Source: Actinomycetes bacterium (GTDB taxonomy: Bacteria > Actinomycetota > Acidimicrobiia > Spongiisociales > UBA5794). Taken from it: 6,623 nucleotides of DNA. The number at the start of each line of letters is the position of its first letter. Position 1 is the stretch's first letter. Where the stretch lies: positions 1 through 6,623 of the forward strand of contig JAMBLK010000189.1 of assembly GCA_023336855.1 (NCBI GenBank), written 5' to 3'. Below, piece after piece: positions 6,131-6,623 of this stretch. The notes beneath the pieces were generated by a model. It was not told the DNA's origin. It did no database searches and saw nothing but the letters and a program-made list of their open reading frames with translations. Position numbers and translations under genes: made by a program.

Positions 6131-6145
6131 ATCTCCTGCTGTCCA
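6117..6145 (-). promoter_or_regulatory. Near-consensus promoter of the toxin-antitoxin operon, leaderless
   Basis: On the - strand TGGACA (6145-6140) is followed after exactly 17 bp by TATGAT (6122-6117), each one mismatch from the sigma-70 consensus. Seven bases after the -10 box comes the ATG at 6109, so initiation at the A of the start codon is predicted, giving a leaderless mRNA. AGGAG within the spacer would then not be transcribed. Confidence 0.65.
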
Positions 6146-6377
6146 GGCCGCGACAATCCCACTCGGCGATCTTGTCCAGCAGCAGAGCCCTCTTCGGCAC
6201 CACGGCGCCAAGCAGGCTGAAATCGGGCTCGAGCCTTGTTTGGGTCGCACCTCATCGTTGCCTCACGAGTCGTTCCGGTGTAGGAACTCTCTTTACCGCG
6301 CAACTCGCGGGTTGCACCACCAATCCCGAAGCACCCGACAGGCTCCAACAAACCCAGGACGATTCACAGAGCACTCG
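6146..6377. other. Region without a supported gene
   Basis: No intact gene is convincing here. On the - strand, about 6131-6239 reads as protein-like text (LEPDFSLLGAVVPKRALLLD) after a stop, which may be a decayed gene end, but it runs into the toxin promoter. A 5-bp hairpin GCAAC/GTTGC lies at 6300-6315. The stretch looks like decayed sequence between the toxin operon and the truncated gene on the right. Confidence 0.4.
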
Positions 6378-6590
6378 AAGTTCTGGAATTCCCTCACGAC
6401 ACTGCAAGAGACAATCGTCGACTGGGTTGTGGATGCCACGGGACTGGACCGGGCCGAAGCGGATCTTCGAGCCACGTTCGCAACGTCGGCCGTGCTTGGC
6501 ATGCTCGCGCTCTCACCCGACAGGCTCAGATCCAACCTCGACTCGGTCGTCGCCCTCGAGCGCATCGTCCTCGGACTCGCGAGACGGTAG
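6378..6590 (+). pseudogene. C-terminal remnant of an unidentified (possibly TetR-like) protein
   Basis: The last roughly 70 codons before the TAG at 6588-6590 look genuinely coding: C/G-ending codons and amphipathic helices such as LQETIVDWVVDATGLD and LRSNLDSVVALERIVLGLAR. The frame runs back to an ATG at 6108, but its N-terminal half lies over the toxin promoter and reads as low-quality sequence, and no start with a ribosome-binding site is visible nearer. I therefore read it as a 5'-truncated gene. The paired helices with a VLGML core resemble TetR ligand-binding domains, but no helix-turn-helix remains to confirm it. The alternative is a chance frame. Confidence 0.35.
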
Positions 6591-6623
6591 TTCTACGTCG
6601 CAATCCATTGGAAGATCCGCTAG

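Noticed and set aside
5979..6239. - strand frame reading LEPDFSLLGAVVPKRALLLD and continuing into the toxin gene
   Set aside because: It overlaps the strongly supported nucleotidyltransferase in another frame and spans its promoter. At most the upstream part is a decayed gene end.
1..6623. CRISPR arrays, IS elements, integrases and other transposition genes
   Set aside because: I saw no spaced repeats, terminal inverted repeats with a transposase, or recombinase motifs in the window.

Overview
The window is GC-rich bacterial DNA with dense coding on both strands, C/G-rich third codon positions and mostly weak or absent Shine-Dalgarno sites. Together with the families present, this points to an actinobacterium, possibly an Acidimicrobiia-like lineage; that placement is inference. 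There are no ribosomal or housekeeping genes. The content is accessory: mobile-element conflict, toxin-like enzymes, a tRNA remnant and a truncated gene.

Layout. (1) 1-1173, + strand: the C-terminal part of a superfamily 2 helicase closely resembling the helicase module of TOTE conflict-system proteins; its reading frame is open to the left edge. An 11-nt overlap leads into a 103-residue conserved-looking hypothetical gene (1163-1474). (2) 1475-1664: a gene-free convergent gap with three inverted repeats, one resembling a stripped-down tRNA. (3) 1665-3398, - strand: a SWIM zinc-finger protein with a long helical, TPR-like tail. (4) 3399-3587: a divergent intergenic region with an AT-rich promoter and a 30-bp imperfect dyad in front of a class II Fic protein with a C-terminal winged helix (3588-4799, +). 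(5) 4871-4928, - strand: a 58-nt sequence matching the 3' part of a CAT-anticodon (initiator-like) tRNA with the D arm and part of the anticodon stem missing. (6) 6109-4950, - strand: a two-gene toxin-antitoxin-like operon, an AbiEii/MenT-type nucleotidyltransferase followed by an XRE-family helix-turn-helix protein with a 1-nt TGATG overlap. Its promoter is close to consensus, carries a perfect palindrome over the -10 box and predicts a leaderless message. (7) 6378-6590, +: the C-terminal remnant of an unidentified protein.

How the parts relate. The toxin-antitoxin pair is a self-contained, probably autorepressed module. The Fic gene has its own operator-like dyad, and its C-terminal winged helix could be the protein that binds it. 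The helicase and its small neighbour are co-oriented and probably co-translated. The tRNA remnant and the truncated gene at the right edge suggest insertions or deletions in this locus. The most interesting points are the tRNA-like remnants, one of them next to a nucleotidyltransferase whose relatives act on tRNA 3' ends, and the operator-promoter-start arrangement at 6107-6145.
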